A DNA stretch of 64,000 bases from Arenibaculum pallidiluteum. Lineage in GTDB: Bacteria > Pseudomonadota > Alphaproteobacteria > Azospirillales > Azospirillaceae. The notes below the pieces were generated by a model. That model had not been told where the DNA came from. It made no database searches and was given only the letters and a program-made list of their open reading frames with translations. Position 1 is the first letter of the stretch. Each line of letters begins with the position of its first letter. The translations under genes and the position numbers were made by a program. Location: the NCBI RefSeq assembly GCF_017355985.1, contig NZ_JAFIQU010000005.1:248001-312000 (forward strand), written 5' to 3'. This document shows, one piece after another, positions 43,634 to 52,631 of this stretch.

Positions 43634-44257
43634 ATGACCGTCACGCTGCTCTCCGCCGATGCCGACGCGCCGGACCGCGAATGGCGCACGCTGCGCAGCG
43701 AGGTCGTCTACGACAACCCCTGGATCAGCGTCCGCCACGAGCAGGTCGTCGCGCCCTCGGGTGCCAGCGGCATCTACGGCGTGATTCACCGCAAGAGCCT
43801 GGGCATCCTGGTCCTGCCCATCGACGGGCGCGGCCGCGTCACGCTGATCGGGCAGCACCGCCACCCCATCGGCCGCTATTCCTGGGAGCTGCCGTCCGGC
43901 GGCAGCGACCCCGGTGAGGCGCCGGCCGTGACTGCGCGCCGCGAGCTCGCCGAGGAGACCGGCCTCCTGGCCCGCCACGTGATCGAGCTCTTCCGCTGCG
44001 ACGATGCGACGGGGTTCACCGACGGCCGGACCCTCGGCTTCCTTGCCTGGGGGCTGGAGGAGGGAGAGCCGCGTCCCGATGGGACCGAGGTGCTGGACGT
44101 GCGGCGCGTGCCGTTCCGCGTGGCCCTGGATCTCGCCTGCAATGGCGGGATCAGCCATGCCCAGAGCCAGATCGCGCTGCTGAAGGCGCGGCTGATGGCC
44201 GTGCGCGGCGAGCTGCCGGAGGAGCTGGCGGCGCTGATCCTGGCGGAAGCCGCCTGA
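43634..44257 (+). CDS. NUDIX hydrolase (ADP-ribose pyrophosphatase-like)
   Basis: A 207-aa protein starting at ATG 43634, AGGGTGGACCG before it. The NUDIX box GGSDPGEAPAVTARRELAEE (about 95-114) is complete with REL-xEE, followed by TG. Surrounding patterns (VVYDNPWISVRHEQVV; ILVLPIDGRGRVTLIGQHRH; SWELPSGG) match ADP-ribose pyrophosphatases. It probably cleans up nucleoside diphosphate sugars or ADP-ribose. Stands alone, convergent with the glycosyltransferase. Confidence 0.92.
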   Translation: MTVTLLSADADAPDREWRTLRSEVVYDNPWISVRHEQVVAPSGASGIYGVIHRKSLGILVLPIDGRGRVTLIGQHRHPIGRYSWELPSGGSDPGEAPAVTARRELAEETGLLARHVIELFRCDDATGFTDGRTLGFLAWGLEEGEPRPDGTEVLDVRRVPFRVALDLACNGGISHAQSQIALLKARLMAVRGELPEELAALILAEAA

Positions 44258-44282
44258 GCCCCGCCGCGGTAAGGTCCTCGCC

Positions 44283-46022
44283 TCAGCCGCCGTCGTCGGC
44301 GGCGATCAGTTGTTCCAGCGCCAGCGCCTCGGCGGGCAGGTGCATGCTGCGGACCATGCGCATCAGTCTGAACCGGTCCGGGAGCTCCACCGGCTCGAAG
44401 CCACTCAGCCTGGCGTAGTCGTAGTCCGTGCGGTCGATCACCAGTGCGACGCGGTTGCGCGCGAGATAGCCGGGCAGCACCTCGGCCTGGCGCGGCAGGA
44501 CCTCGCGCAGGTAGCGGGCATCGTTGACGAGCCCGTCGAGGTTGATCAGCCGCCGCTCGCCGTAATAGCCCAGCAGGCCCGCATTCCAGGCGGCCGCGAC
44601 GATGTCGCGGTCGAGGTCCTCCGCGATCCAGCGTGCGATCTCGAGCCGCTCCTCCTGAAGGGCCACCATCCACCGGGTGGCAGGGTTGGTTGCCGCCGTC
44701 GCCAGGTTCTCGCGCGACAGGGTCCAGGCCGACATGGCCGCGATCCCAGCCGCCATGCAGGCAGCCACGGGGCGCGGCCAGGCGGGCGCCGGCACCGGCG
44801 CGACGGCCGGCGCGGCAGCATCGCGGAGCGGCTTCTCGGTGGCGAGCCACGCCACCCGATGGATCAGCAGTCCCGTCGCAAGGATCACCTGGAGCACATA
44901 GGGCGAGGTGTACCAGACCATGTAGGCGGGATAGCTGGCGACGTAGAGCAGATGGGGCAGGGTGACCAGCGCCAGCAGTCCGCACAGGCCGGGCAGGGGC
45001 GCCATTGCGGCCCGCCAGCGCCGGCCGCTGCCGTCGGCGCTCCGCCGCCGCTCCAGGAGCAGCCACCCGGCAAGCAGCGGCAGGCCCAGGGCGGCCGCCA
45101 GCACCAGCCCCTCGACGGCGACGGGCTGGCGTTTCTGGACCGCCCGCGCCGCCTCGGCCACCTCGTTGAGGAAGGGATTCGTCAGCTTCAGGACCTGCGC
45201 GAGGACCTCGGGCAGGTTCGCCGCGAAGCCCTCGTTGAACATGGACTGCTTCACCAGCCCCGAGACCGGCAGCAGGGTTCCCCCCATGTGCTGGAAGGCC
45301 GCGAGCATGGTGAGCGCCATGGCTCCGGCAAGGGCGGTCGAGGCGAGCACGGGCGGCCAGTGCCAGGTCCGGGTTCCGCCGGCATAGATCCAAATCAGAA
45401 CGAGGTAGAGCGGGGCCGCGAAGATGGCCGTGTCGATCCGTGTCCAGACCGACAGGGCAAGCAGGAACGTAACCGCGCCGAAGTCGCGCCCGGTCATCGC
45501 GGATCGCCGGGCACGCTGCATCGCCTGGAGCAGGGTGGCCGCCAGGCAGGCCAGGATCAGCAGATGGAGCGAGGCCTCCATTCCGTTCAGGTAGGCCGTG
45601 CCCGAGACGTTCACATAGAGCAGCGCGGCGGAGAGCGCGAGACCCAGCCCCGGTCTCGCGAGAAGACGGCCGATCCGCCAGAGCGGATAGTGAACGGCCG
45701 CATTCAGCAGAATCACCGCAACCATCACCGCGATGGTCATGTCGGTCTTCGTCGGTGCGAAGGCCGCGATGTCGAGTATCACCAGGAACCATAGCAACTG
45801 GACGCCATTGGTGGCGTGGATGCCGTCGAACGTGAAGAACCCATATTCGAAGAAGTTCCAAGCTATGTTCATATAATAAAATACATCATCGAAGAATAGG
45901 TGCGTAGATATGTAATCCGCATCAAGACCAGAAATGAGGTACTGGCAAACAATCTGCGTTGCCACTATTAACAAGACGCAGGGCGCATAAAAAGCCTTTC
46001 GGTCTTGCATGATGTCTTCCAT
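44283..46022 (-). CDS. GT-C type membrane glycosyltransferase
   Basis: A 579-aa integral membrane protein with about 11 helices. The first extracytoplasmic loop (about 35-75: FFDDVFYYMNIAWNFFEYGF) with aspartates and the NGVQLLWFLV segment is typical of GT-C enzymes that use a lipid-linked sugar. A large soluble C-terminal part from about 440 (NLATAATNPATRWMVALQEE; LEIARWIAEDLDRDIVAAAW; VALVIDRTDYDYARLSGF) follows. It is divergent from the GMC operon over a 306-base AT-rich gap. Substrate is unknown. Confidence 0.82.
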   Translation of the reverse strand: MEDIMQDRKAFYAPCVLLIVATQIVCQYLISGLDADYISTHLFFDDVFYYMNIAWNFFEYGFFTFDGIHATNGVQLLWFLVILDIAAFAPTKTDMTIAVMVAVILLNAAVHYPLWRIGRLLARPGLGLALSAALLYVNVSGTAYLNGMEASLHLLILACLAATLLQAMQRARRSAMTGRDFGAVTFLLALSVWTRIDTAIFAAPLYLVLIWIYAGGTRTWHWPPVLASTALAGAMALTMLAAFQHMGGTLLPVSGLVKQSMFNEGFAANLPEVLAQVLKLTNPFLNEVAEAARAVQKRQPVAVEGLVLAAALGLPLLAGWLLLERRRSADGSGRRWRAAMAPLPGLCGLLALVTLPHLLYVASYPAYMVWYTSPYVLQVILATGLLIHRVAWLATEKPLRDAAAPAVAPVPAPAWPRPVAACMAAGIAAMSAWTLSRENLATAATNPATRWMVALQEERLEIARWIAEDLDRDIVAAAWNAGLLGYYGERRLINLDGLVNDARYLREVLPRQAEVLPGYLARNRVALVIDRTDYDYARLSGFEPVELPDRFRLMRMVRSMHLPAEALALEQLIAADDGG

Positions 46023-46328
46023 ATTTGAAATTAAATATTATTGATATATTCGCAATGACCAGCGTTCCTGTGGAACGCGGCGCGTTATACTGGGCGGAAT
46101 TCACGGCAGCCGAAACGCACGGAGTCGGTCAGGGTTGCTGATGCTGTTGGTAATCTTATTTCGTCAGATCATGCTGAATGGTGCTTTTCCGCGCCGGGTG
46201 GTTAATCCGATCGGGATGCGCGGTCGGTGCGGCTCACCTTCTTCCATCTTGGGACTGGCCCCGGAGCACGGATAGGTTCGGGACTGAACCCGCACGGCGG
46301 GCGCCGCCGCTGCAAGGCTTTTTCCGCA
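46023..46328. promoter_or_regulatory. Divergent intergenic region
   Basis: 306 bases between the glycosyltransferase and the first GMC gene. The left part (46020-46060) is clearly AT-rich, with TTAAATATTATTGATATATT, and probably holds the promoter of the minus-strand gene; the right part has no clear promoter by eye. Confidence 0.45.
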
Positions 46329-47741
46329 ATGCGCTTCATCGATGTCGAGGACGCGAAGAGCCGGACCTGGGACGTCGTGATCGCAGGCACCAGCTTCGCC
46401 GCCATGTTCTTCGCGCGCGGCCTCAGCGATCCCGGCTCGGTCCTGTTCATCGAGAAGGGCCGCATGCGCGATCACGCTGAGCAGGTCGCCAGCCGGCGCG
46501 TCGGGCCGCTGGAGAGCTTCCGGAAGGACCATCGCGCTGCGCACCCCAAGATCTGGACGGCGCACACCATGTTCGGAGGCAACTCCAACTGCTGGTGGGG
46601 TTGCACGCCGCGCTTCCATCCCGACGATTTCCGGCTGCGCACGCTGCACGGCGTCGGCACCGACTGGCCGCTCTCCTACGACGAGCTCGAAGAGGCCTAT
46701 TGCGAGGTCGAGGAGGTGATGGACATCGCGGGCGGCGGCTCGGACCATCTGCTGCCCCGCAGCCGCCCCTTTCCGAGCCCCGCCCACGCCCCCGCGCTGT
46801 CCGACCTGCTGCTGCGTGCCGGGAGCCGCGACTGGTTCGCCCAGCCGACGGCGCGCAGCAGCGGAACGCGCCGCCCGCAGTGCTGCGCGAACGGCGTCTG
46901 CACCCTTTGCCCGATCGATTCCAAGTTCACCATCCTGAACGGCCTCGACCAATTCGACAGGGACGGGCTGCATTGCGTGACGGGAGCCGAGCTGCGCGCG
47001 ATCCGGACCGAAGGCGGGACCGCGCGGACGGCCCTTGTTCGCACGGCCGACGGACGGGAGCACGAGATCGGCGGCCAGCTCTTCGCCCTGGGCGCCAACG
47101 CGATCTTCAACGCGGCGATCCTGCTCCGGTCCGGGCTGTCGAACCCGCATCTCGGGGCCGGCATCCACGAGCAGGCGAGCCAGAACGCGATGGTCGACGT
47201 CTGGCAGGAGAACTATTACGGCGGCACCTCGATCACGGGGCACGGCTATGCGCTTTACCCCGGGGTCGACCGAGGCGAGGCTGCCGCCGTGCTGCTGGAG
47301 AACTACAATTCCCCGCCCGAGCTCCGCAGCGAGCCCGGCCGATGGACGCACCGCCTGCGCGTGAAGCTGATCGCCGAGGACCTGCCGCGCCCCGAGAACC
47401 GGGTGACGCTCGCCGACGACGAGCCCTCGATCACCTGGCACGGTCATTCCGACTACGCCCATGCGGGCCTGGCCCGTGCGCGGGCGAAGCTCCCGGGTCT
47501 CATGCCCTTTCCCGTGGAACGCATCCGCTTCACGGAGTTGGCGAAGACCGAAGGGCACATCCAGGGCACGACCCGCATGGGCCGGACGGAGAGCGAGGGC
47601 GTCGTGGACCGGAACCTCACCACATTCGCGGTGCGCAACCTGCTGGCGCTCGGAGCCGGGGCCTTTCCGACCTGCTCGCCCGCGAACCCCACGCTGACGC
47701 TGAGCGCGCTGTCGCTGCTGGCAGGGCGGGCGCTGTCATGA
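46329..47741 (+). CDS. GMC family oxidoreductase
   Basis: A 470-aa flavoenzyme starting at ATG 46329 (the frame extends to 46227 without character). The FAD motif is VVIAGTSFAAMFFARGL, a degenerate GxGxxG. FGGNSNCWWGCTPRFHPDDF, then CCANGVCTLCPIDSKFT (a Cys cluster found in a subset of these enzymes), and the C-terminal GHIQGTTRMGRTE...NLLALGAGAFPTCSPANPTL, where GMC enzymes have their catalytic His/Asn. It overlaps the next start by four bases. It oxidises an alcohol or sugar of unknown identity. Confidence 0.87.
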   Translation: MRFIDVEDAKSRTWDVVIAGTSFAAMFFARGLSDPGSVLFIEKGRMRDHAEQVASRRVGPLESFRKDHRAAHPKIWTAHTMFGGNSNCWWGCTPRFHPDDFRLRTLHGVGTDWPLSYDELEEAYCEVEEVMDIAGGGSDHLLPRSRPFPSPAHAPALSDLLLRAGSRDWFAQPTARSSGTRRPQCCANGVCTLCPIDSKFTILNGLDQFDRDGLHCVTGAELRAIRTEGGTARTALVRTADGREHEIGGQLFALGANAIFNAAILLRSGLSNPHLGAGIHEQASQNAMVDVWQENYYGGTSITGHGYALYPGVDRGEAAAVLLENYNSPPELRSEPGRWTHRLRVKLIAEDLPRPENRVTLADDEPSITWHGHSDYAHAGLARARAKLPGLMPFPVERIRFTELAKTEGHIQGTTRMGRTESEGVVDRNLTTFAVRNLLALGAGAFPTCSPANPTLTLSALSLLAGRALS

Positions 47742-48172
47742 GGGTCCGGATCTCGCGCAGGGGGCTGCTTGCCGGTGGGATCGCCTGCGGCGCACTGGCC
47801 GCGGTGCCGCTGGCGCGCGAGGGGACGGTGGAGCATGGCCTCGCGCTGATCCGGCGCCAGTTCGGCCCCGGAGTGGCGGCGGACCCGGCGGTCGTCACGT
47901 TCCTCGAGGATTATGCCCGTCTGCGCATCGCGAAGCGGGGTCTGCAGGGGACGCTGATCGAAACCTATCTCGACTACGGCGGCGATCGGCTCGGCCTGAT
48001 GTCGCGCCGCATCGAGGCGCTGGACGACGACATCGTGCAGTACTTCGTCCTCTCGACCAACATCCTCCAGGTCGTCCGGACCGGCGCAAGGCTCGACTAC
48101 GCCGGGTTCTACGATCCCTACGACCGGCCCTGCGCGAACCCGCTCAGCGCCTTCCACCGGGATCTCGCCTGA
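47738..48172 (+). CDS. Tat-exported small subunit of a GMC dehydrogenase (putative)
   Basis: A 144-aa protein with a twin-arginine signal (RISRRGLLAGGIACGALAAV) and a mature part of about 115 residues with YARLRIAKRGLQGTL, DDDIVQYFVLSTNILQVV and FYDPYDRPCANPLS. Small Tat subunits accompany membrane-bound GMC dehydrogenases and carry them out folded. Start ATG overlaps the previous stop. The role is inferred from this arrangement. Confidence 0.72.
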   Translation: MRVRISRRGLLAGGIACGALAAVPLAREGTVEHGLALIRRQFGPGVAADPAVVTFLEDYARLRIAKRGLQGTLIETYLDYGGDRLGLMSRRIEALDDDIVQYFVLSTNILQVVRTGARLDYAGFYDPYDRPCANPLSAFHRDLA

Positions 48173-48335
48173 AGCGGCTCGTCCGAACGGCTTGGGGGTG
48201 TCTGCCACCCTCGGCGGCAGTGGCGCTCAGTCCGGGCTAGTCCGGCGGCGCTTCCCGCCCGCGGCTTGAACAGGTGAGCGACGGCCGTGTCCCCGTCATG
48301 CTGCGATGCAGGCGGAAAGAGCCGACGAGCCCGGT

Positions 48336-49928
48336 ATGATCATCGACGCGCGCACATTGCCCGACGGAACCCTGGTCGAGGCCGACATCTGCATTGTCGG
48401 CGCCGGCGCGGCCGGCATCACCCTCGCCAACGAGCTCGTCCGCAAGGGTATCTCAGTCGCCCTGCTGGAAAGCGGCGGCCTCGATTTCGATGCCGATGTC
48501 CAGGCCCTGTGCGAGGCCGAGGAGAAGGGCGTCCGGGCCGATTTCGACTTCGCGCGGCTGCGCCAGTTCGGCGGATCCACGGGACATTGGGGCGGCAACT
48601 GCGCCCCCTTCTCCCCGCATGAGCTCTCCCCCCGGGCCTGGGTGCCGGACAGCGGCTGGCCCATCTCCGCGGAGGAGTTCGGCCGCTACTTCCAGAGGGC
48701 CGCGGCCTATTGCGAACTCGGGTCCAGCAACTACGACGCCGAGGCCTGGGCGCGCTCCTCCGAGGAGTTCCGCTCCGTGAAGCTGCCGCTCGACGCGGCC
48801 GCGCTGAACCACAAGGTGTTCCTGCGCAGCCCGCCGACGCGCTTCGGGGAGGTCCACCGTGCGGCGCTGGAGGAGCCCGGCAGCCCGGCCAGGGTGTTTC
48901 TGCACGCCCATGTGCTCGAGATCGAGACCGACGCGGACGGAAGGACGGTTACCGGCCTGCGCGCAACCGATCTCGCCGGCCACAGGCACCGTTTCAAGGC
49001 CGGCACCTACGTCCTGGCGGCCGGCCCAGAGAACGCCCGCCTGATGCTGCTCTCGAACCGGGCGCGGCCTGCGGGGCTCGGCAACGGCCATGACAATGTC
49101 GGCCGTTATTTCATGGGGCATCCGCGGATCTATACCGGGCAGATGATCCTCGACGCACCGCCCGAGGTGGGACTCTTCTACGACGCAGTCCGCTGGCGCA
49201 GCGAGAAGACCGGCCGCGACGTCGATTTCTATGTCGGGGTGCAGCCGTCGCCCGCCGTGCAGGAGCGCGAGGGAATCCTGAACTGCACGGTCTTCTTCGA
49301 GCCGCATGTGGAAGGGAAGCGGGACGAGGGATACGGCACGCTGCGCCAGATGGCCCGGCGTCTGCGGCGTGGCGAGATGCCGCCCCAGCTCGCCCATGAC
49401 CTGGGCGTGGTCGTGGGCGAGGTCGACCGGATCGGCTACGTGCTGTACCGACGCTTCGCCGGCGGGTCGGGATCCGGCCCGGTGACCGTGAACCTGCGCT
49501 GGTTCTGCGAGCAGGCGCCGAACCGCGACAGCCGTCTGCTGCTGTCCAGCGCGGTCGACCCGCTCGGCCAGCGCAAGCTGCGGCTCGACTGGTCCGCCAG
49601 CGAGATCGACATGCTGACGGTCATCCGGATGCAGGAGCTGATGGCGCGCGAGTTCGGGCGGCTCGGCATCGGGCGCCTCAAGGCCGAGTTCACCTCCCTC
49701 GACCAGCCATGGCCGGGCGCGAACCTGCAGGCCCATTTCATGGGCGGTACCCGCATGCACGAGGACCCGCGGCTCGGCGTGGTCGATCCCGACTGCCGCG
49801 TTCACGGGATGGCGAACCTTTTCGTGACCGGCGGCTCTGTCTTCCCGACATCGGGATCGACCATGCCGACGGCGAACATGGTGGCGCTGGCGATCCGGCT
49901 TGCGGACCACCTGATGGCGCGTTCCTGA
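48336..49928 (+). CDS. GMC family oxidoreductase
   Basis: A 530-aa flavoenzyme from ATG 48336 (48306 is an alternative). FAD motif ADICIVGAGAAGITLANEL, GGSTGHWGGNCAPF, a middle AGTYVLAAGPENARLMLLSN, and C-terminal AHFMGGTRMHEDPRLGVVDP, with the GMC catalytic-type His, and GSVFPTSGSTMPTANMVALA. No signal peptide. It lies 163 bases after the Tat gene on the same strand, so the three genes may work together on a polyol or sugar. Confidence 0.9.
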   Translation: MIIDARTLPDGTLVEADICIVGAGAAGITLANELVRKGISVALLESGGLDFDADVQALCEAEEKGVRADFDFARLRQFGGSTGHWGGNCAPFSPHELSPRAWVPDSGWPISAEEFGRYFQRAAAYCELGSSNYDAEAWARSSEEFRSVKLPLDAAALNHKVFLRSPPTRFGEVHRAALEEPGSPARVFLHAHVLEIETDADGRTVTGLRATDLAGHRHRFKAGTYVLAAGPENARLMLLSNRARPAGLGNGHDNVGRYFMGHPRIYTGQMILDAPPEVGLFYDAVRWRSEKTGRDVDFYVGVQPSPAVQEREGILNCTVFFEPHVEGKRDEGYGTLRQMARRLRRGEMPPQLAHDLGVVVGEVDRIGYVLYRRFAGGSGSGPVTVNLRWFCEQAPNRDSRLLLSSAVDPLGQRKLRLDWSASEIDMLTVIRMQELMAREFGRLGIGRLKAEFTSLDQPWPGANLQAHFMGGTRMHEDPRLGVVDPDCRVHGMANLFVTGGSVFPTSGSTMPTANMVALAIRLADHLMARS

Positions 49929-49992
49929 CGCTGGAGCCTCGGAGCGGCGTGCCGCCGCGGGGATCGAATGCGGCGTGCCGCCGCGGGGCGCG

Positions 49993-51267
49993 TCAGCGCT
50001 CCCGCGCAGGGGGCGCGGCCGGCTCCTCGCCACCCCGGACGAGCAGGCGCCCTTCGGTCTTCAGGACCGTCAGCAGCGCCAGCGCACCCATCGCCGCGAA
50101 TCCCACGACGAGCGGCCGGACCGTGTCGTCGAAGGCCTGGCCGACCGCCCAGCCGACCAGCGCGCCGAAGGCGGTGGTGTAGAAGCCGATGAAGGAGGAC
50201 GCCATCCCCGCGACTCGGCCCAGCGGCTCCATGGCAAGCGCGTTGAAGTTGGGCGCGATCAGGCCAAAGCAGAAGAAGACGATCCCGAGGAACGCGCCCA
50301 GGAGCCAGAGCGGCGGGTGGGTCGGGAAGCCCAGCAGGGCCATGGCGAGGCCGGCCGCGACGTAGCCGGCCAGCGCCAGATGGGAGACGCGGCGCATGCC
50401 GAGCCGCACCACCAGGCGCGCGTTGACGAGCGAGGCCAGCGCCATGGTGACGGCGATCGCGCCGAACATGACGGCGAACATGGAACCGAGCCCGTAGACG
50501 TCCACGAAGATCTGCTGCGCGCTGCCGACGTAGCTCAGCAGGCCGCCGAACAGGAACCCCATGGCCACCGTGTAGCCGAGCGTCCGGCGCGTCGTGACGA
50601 CCTTCAGGAAGGCGCCGGTCAGGGCGGCGCCCGACAGCGGCAGCCGGTCGGCGGCCGGGCGCGTCTCGGGCAGGCGCAGGGCCGACCACAGCAGTGCCGC
50701 GGCCGCCGTCAGAAGCAGGAAGCCGAAGATCCACGGCCATGGCCCGAACTGGAGGATCGCCTCGCCCAGCGCCGGGGCCAGGACCGGCACGATGATGAAG
50801 ACCATCATGACGAAGGACATCACCCGTGCCATGTCGCGCCCGGCGAAGCAGTCGCGCACGATCGCGATCGCGACGATGCGCGGTGCGGCGGCGCCGAACC
50901 CCTGCAGCGCCCGCGCCGCCAGGAGCCCCGTGAAGCCCGTGGCGAGCGCCGAGCCGACCGCCCCGATCGAGAAGATCAGCAGCCCCAGGATGAGCACGGG
51001 CTTGCGCCCGAACCGGTCCGACAGCGGCCCATGGAAGGGCTGCCCGACGGCGAAGCCGATCATGTAGGTCGTGACCACGAGCTGGCGGTCGTTGGGCCGG
51101 GCCACGGCGAAGCTGTGGGCGATGTCGGGCAGCGCCACCAGCATGATGTCGATCGACAGCGCCGTGATCGCCATCATCAGGGCGATCAGGCCGACGAATT
51201 CGACGAAATGGATCTCGCCCGCCCGTCCGGCGGCGCGGGACAGCGGGGCTTCGGGTTGATCTCGCAT
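49993..51267 (-). CDS. MFS drug efflux transporter, Bcr/CflA type
   Basis: A 424-aa protein from ATG 51267. Twelve helices are seen. DHA1 features: LSIDIMLVALPDIA (motif D1-like, helix 1), GQPFHGPLSDRFGRKPVLIL (motif A, loop 2-3), AARALQGFGAAAPRIVAIAI (motif B), and PLGRVAGMASSFIGF in helix 11. Bcr/CflA pumps export bicyclomycin, chloramphenicol or sulfonamides; here the substrate is not known. Stands alone. Confidence 0.92.
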   Translation of the reverse strand: MRDQPEAPLSRAAGRAGEIHFVEFVGLIALMMAITALSIDIMLVALPDIAHSFAVARPNDRQLVVTTYMIGFAVGQPFHGPLSDRFGRKPVLILGLLIFSIGAVGSALATGFTGLLAARALQGFGAAAPRIVAIAIVRDCFAGRDMARVMSFVMMVFIIVPVLAPALGEAILQFGPWPWIFGFLLLTAAAALLWSALRLPETRPAADRLPLSGAALTGAFLKVVTTRRTLGYTVAMGFLFGGLLSYVGSAQQIFVDVYGLGSMFAVMFGAIAVTMALASLVNARLVVRLGMRRVSHLALAGYVAAGLAMALLGFPTHPPLWLLGAFLGIVFFCFGLIAPNFNALAMEPLGRVAGMASSFIGFYTTAFGALVGWAVGQAFDDTVRPLVVGFAAMGALALLTVLKTEGRLLVRGGEEPAAPPARER

Positions 51268-51346
51268 GCGCGAATGTGGTTCCAAGCGGATGGGAAGGGC
51301 AAGGGCGCGGCGCGCCGCCCACCCATGCCGTGCGGCGATGGCTCGG

Positions 51347-51733
51347 TCAGAAGAGCCCGCGGCTGCGCAGGCGCCTCAGGGTCACCACGCCGCCCAGCAC
51401 CGGCATCTCGACGCGGGCCGTGTCGGCATCGAGCAGGGTCACGTCGAGCGCGAGCCCAGGGCCCTCGGCGGGCACCACACGGACGAGACCGTCCTCGACC
51501 GTGTATTCGACCGGCTGCGTCACGCCCATCGCCGTCATGCTGCCGCGGCGGAACTCATAGGTTCCCAGGCTGACGCCGGGAAGCGCGGCGGCGGTGGCGT
51601 TCCAGCGGCCGATCAGCGGGTTTCCAGCGTCGAGCCCCGCGCAGCCGGCGAGCATCACGGTTCCGAGGAGCGCCGCGCGCACGGCTACGCCCATTTGCCC
51701 GCGGCTGCGCATGGCGAGCGGCTGCCGGCTCAT
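51347..51733 (-). CDS. Lipoprotein, possibly META/Inh-like
   Basis: A 128-aa lipoprotein (ALLGTVMLAGC, lipidated Cys31) that could also start at a later ATG. The mature part has LIGRWNATAAALPGVSLGTY, EFRRGSMTAMGV, VEYTVEDGLVRVVP, TLLDADTARVEMPVLG: a short beta-rich domain seen in lipocalin-like or protease-inhibitor-like proteins. It is four bases downstream of the 76-aa gene. Function unknown. Confidence 0.7.
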   Translation of the reverse strand: MSRQPLAMRSRGQMGVAVRAALLGTVMLAGCAGLDAGNPLIGRWNATAAALPGVSLGTYEFRRGSMTAMGVTQPVEYTVEDGLVRVVPAEGPGLALDVTLLDADTARVEMPVLGGVVTLRRLRSRGLF

Positions 51734-51737
51734 GATT

Positions 51738-51968
51738 TCAGCCCGGTGAACGGGTGATCGTCTTGATGGGGCCGCGCGGATTGCCGGACATCTCGGCGAT
51801 CTTGCGGTCCTGCGCCTCGATGAAGGCGCGCGCGGCGGCTTCCGGGTCGGGCGCGTCCAGCTCGGCGCTTGGGACGCGGCGGTTGGAACTGCGCGCGCCG
51901 TCCTGGTAGACGACGTCGAACAGGACGAAGCCGCTATCGGTGTTCTGCTTCTTGATTTTGCGAGCCAT
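51738..51968 (-). CDS. Conserved small hypothetical protein
   Basis: A 76-aa soluble protein from ATG 51968 (MARKIKKQNTDSGFVLFDVV), with DGARSSNRRVPSAELDAPDP, and a helix with ARAFIEAQDRKIAEMSG. The start of the family is nearly invariant in the alphaproteobacterial members I know. It precedes the lipoprotein gene by four bases. No function is known. Confidence 0.75.
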   Translation of the reverse strand: MARKIKKQNTDSGFVLFDVVYQDGARSSNRRVPSAELDAPDPEAAARAFIEAQDRKIAEMSGNPRGPIKTITRSPG

Positions 51969-52054
51969 GGGGCGTTCCGGATGCGCTTCGACGGTTTGGA
52001 AATGCAAAGGGGCACCAGTCTCCTGGTGCCCCGTACCGACTGTCGGCCTGTGGC

Positions 52055-52264
52055 TCAGGCCGCTTTCAGGTTCTCGGCCGAGGTCTTGCCGCGCTTGGGA
52101 TCGCGCTGCTCCTCATAGGAGATCTTCTGGCCTTCGACCAGGCCGCGCAGGCCTGCGCGCTCCACCGCCGAGATGTGGACGAAGACGTCGGGACCACCGG
52201 TGTCGGGCTGGATGAAGCCGAAGCCCTTGGTGGCGTTGAACCATTTCACGGTGCCGACGGGCAT
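52055..52264 (-). CDS. cspA: Cold-shock protein
   Basis: A 69-aa CSD protein. RNP1 KGFGFIQ (13-19) and RNP2 VFVHISA (27-33) are complete, with [12 protein letters not shown] at the start. It binds single-stranded nucleic acids as an RNA chaperone. AAGGAGGACGCG before the ATG gives a strong ribosome site. The gene lies in the small-gene group before the EAL protein and has a long upstream region. Confidence 0.97.
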   Translation of the reverse strand: MPVGTVKWFNATKGFGFIQPDTGGPDVFVHISAVERAGLRGLVEGQKISYEEQRDPKRGKTSAENLKAA

Positions 52265-52631
52265 CGCGTCCTCCTTTGCTTGGAAGGGGTGCCTTCCTTT
52301 CCGGACGGCACCCTGGGTGGCATCCGGAACACAAAGCGATCGGTGCCACGGGATGCGGCTCCGGCCGAGAAGAAGCCGAATGATGGTTCCGAGATGGGGG
52401 AAACGGCGTATCTATGCAAGGGAAAACCCTCGCCGCGTCGGTGGCCCTAGGCCGAAGGTGCAGCAGGAAGCGATGCCGCGGTCCGAGCCTGTGCCGCTGC
52501 GGCGTCTCGGCCGAAAGGATGAAATGTCGCGGAAATGTCGTGCATCACGACAAAGTTGCATAATATTGTAAGCATCTCGATCGGAGGCACCGGCCACCGG
52601 AACGGTGCGAACTGAGGAGGCGAGACACGCG
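52265..52631. promoter_or_regulatory. Divergent region between cspA and EAL gene
   Basis: 367 bases. cspA-type genes usually have a long leader, and this length allows one of about 150 bases. Near 52555-52575, TTGCATAATATTGTAAG is AT-rich in a GC-rich setting and may be a promoter for the EAL gene. No other feature is seen. Confidence 0.4.

Noticed and set aside
43876-45861. 661-codon minus-strand frame over NUDIX and GT-C genes
   Set aside because: The same strand has a better gene (44283-46022) in another frame with clear membrane helices; this frame is arginine/glycine/alanine-rich noise.
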